Source of the DNA: Gammaproteobacteria bacterium
Lineage (GTDB): Bacteria > Pseudomonadota > Gammaproteobacteria > GCA-001735895
Direction: 5' to 3'
Assembly: GCA_029862005.1 (NCBI GenBank)
Contig: JAOTYD010000009.1
Span: 1-64,000, forward strand
Length of the DNA stretch: 64,000 nucleotides
Position 1 is the stretch's first letter, and the number at the start of each line of letters is the position of its first letter. Made by a program: the position numbers and the translations under genes. A model generated the notes under the pieces. That model did not search any database. It saw only the letters and a program-made list of their open reading frames with translations, and was not told the origin of the DNA. Positions 63,523-64,000 of this stretch are shown piece by piece.

Positions 63523-64000
63523 AGTATGAACCAGAGTAAGGCGGGGATGACCAGCACGCTTGCCAGGTTGCCGACCAGTACGATAGAAGCAACCCGATGG
63601 GGTTCCTGGTCGAATCTTTCGGCCACGATGAAATTCAGGATCGCGGGCGGCAGGATGCTAAACAATAACAGCAAGGATGCCTGCTCCTGCGGTAACGGCA
63701 ACAGTTTAACAAATAGCACCGCGATTATCAGACCACTGATCGGGCATAGCAATGCACCGATGGTGCTGATTTCCCAGTCACGAAAATCGATTGCTATCAT
63801 ACGAACGCCAAGCGAGAACAGCATCAACGGAATAGCGATCAGTCCGAGCATATGGATCGGCAGTCGCAGGGTTTCTGGAAGCTGTATTTCGAGAATTGAT
63901 ACCGCGATACCGAGAAAAGTGGCCACGATCATCGGATTCGTCAGCACCGTCCTGATAGACCAGCGCTGGGTGATCAGTTGTTGACCGACGAGGAAGTGTA
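63519..64000 (-). CDS. AEC (auxin efflux carrier) family permease, C-terminal part; cut by the right edge
   Basis: The frame is open to the window edge, so the 5' part is missing; 160 residues are visible. It carries HFLVGQQLITQRW at the edge, then TNPMIVATFLGIAVSI, LIAIPLMLFSLGVRMI and FSILPPAILNFIVAERF, the hydrophobic pattern of bacterial AEC permeases with the N-x-x-V motif. A GTG at 63947 could be misread as a start. It is coupled to the MFS gene downstream. Probable exporter of organic acids or related metabolites. Confidence 0.85.
   Translation of the reverse strand, partial: HFLVGQQLITQRWSIRTVLTNPMIVATFLGIAVSILEIQLPETLRLPIHMLGLIAIPLMLFSLGVRMIAIDFRDWEISTIGALLCPISGLIIAVLFVKLLPLPQEQASLLLLFSILPPAILNFIVAERFDQEPHRVASIVLVGNLASVLVIPALLWFIL

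Noticed and set aside
63519-63947. Reading the last gene as a complete 142-residue protein starting at GTG
   Set aside because: The frame stays open to the window edge with AEC-like sequence before the GTG, so the gene is cut by the window.
1-64000. Mobile elements, prophage, CRISPR arrays, tRNA and rRNA genes
   Set aside because: I saw no transposase, integrase, phage structural gene, repeat-spacer array or RNA gene; gene content is ordinary chromosome.

Overview
The window looks like the chromosome of a gammaproteobacterium. Supporting signs are aceA with aceK, a CbrA/CbrB two-component system preceded by a small cbrX-like gene, suhB/trmJ next to an isc operon, and a complete rpfF/rpfC/rpfG signalling locus. 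Two solute-binding proteins of the peptide-transporter family, a choline/betaine-type transporter, a sulfatase and a glycosidase-like protein suggest a free-living, probably marine or sediment, heterotroph. I see no rRNA, tRNA, insertion sequence, phage gene or CRISPR array.

Layout. 1-4.6 kb: the N-terminal end of a Rieske oxygenase gene at the left edge, behind proV, divergent from a double-length proW and proX (quaternary-amine uptake and probably demethylation). 4.6-18.5 kb: a sulfatase, then two tandem minus-strand operons of the Dpp/Opp transporter class. In each, the binding-protein gene is followed by its own intrinsic terminator. One operon ends with a five-bladed-propeller glycosidase-like gene, which points to oligosaccharide rather than peptide uptake; the other ends with a YaeH-like gene. 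18.8-28.3 kb: three exporters, two divergent paralogous phosphoribosyltransferases, an AruH-like aminotransferase, tag, a CmcJ/NvfI-type oxygenase, an OsmC-like protein and glycerate kinase. 28.4-31.4 kb: a divergent dnaK-dnaJ pair without grpE, behind a perfect FNR box.

31.6-45.2 kb is a C2/C3 metabolism block: prpE, a LysR regulator, isocitrate lyase, an RraA-like protein, AceK, CbrB-CbrA-CbrX and acetyl-CoA synthetase. These genes activate acetate and propionate, open the glyoxylate shunt, reversibly control isocitrate dehydrogenase, and add a symporter-type sensor that may tune the whole block. 45.2-49.1 kb: selO, lexA with an unusual operator, suhB and trmJ. 49.1-51.7 kb: a Spy/CpxP-like protein with its own two-component system, inserted between trmJ and the isc operon.

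51.7-56.7 kb is the most unusual region. It is an isc operon (iscR, cysteine desulfurase, iscA, hscB, hscA, fdx, iscX) with no iscU scaffold gene. Its IscR has lost three of the four [2Fe-2S] ligands, although a good type-1 IscR box still covers the promoter, and its desulfurase lacks the IscS C-terminal tail. 57-61.7 kb: an rpfF DSF-synthase homologue, behind a perfect CRP/Clp-type site, converges on an rpfC-like hybrid kinase and an rpfG-like HD-GYP regulator. 61.9-64 kb: a DUF192 protein, an MFS transporter and an AEC-type permease cut by the right edge.
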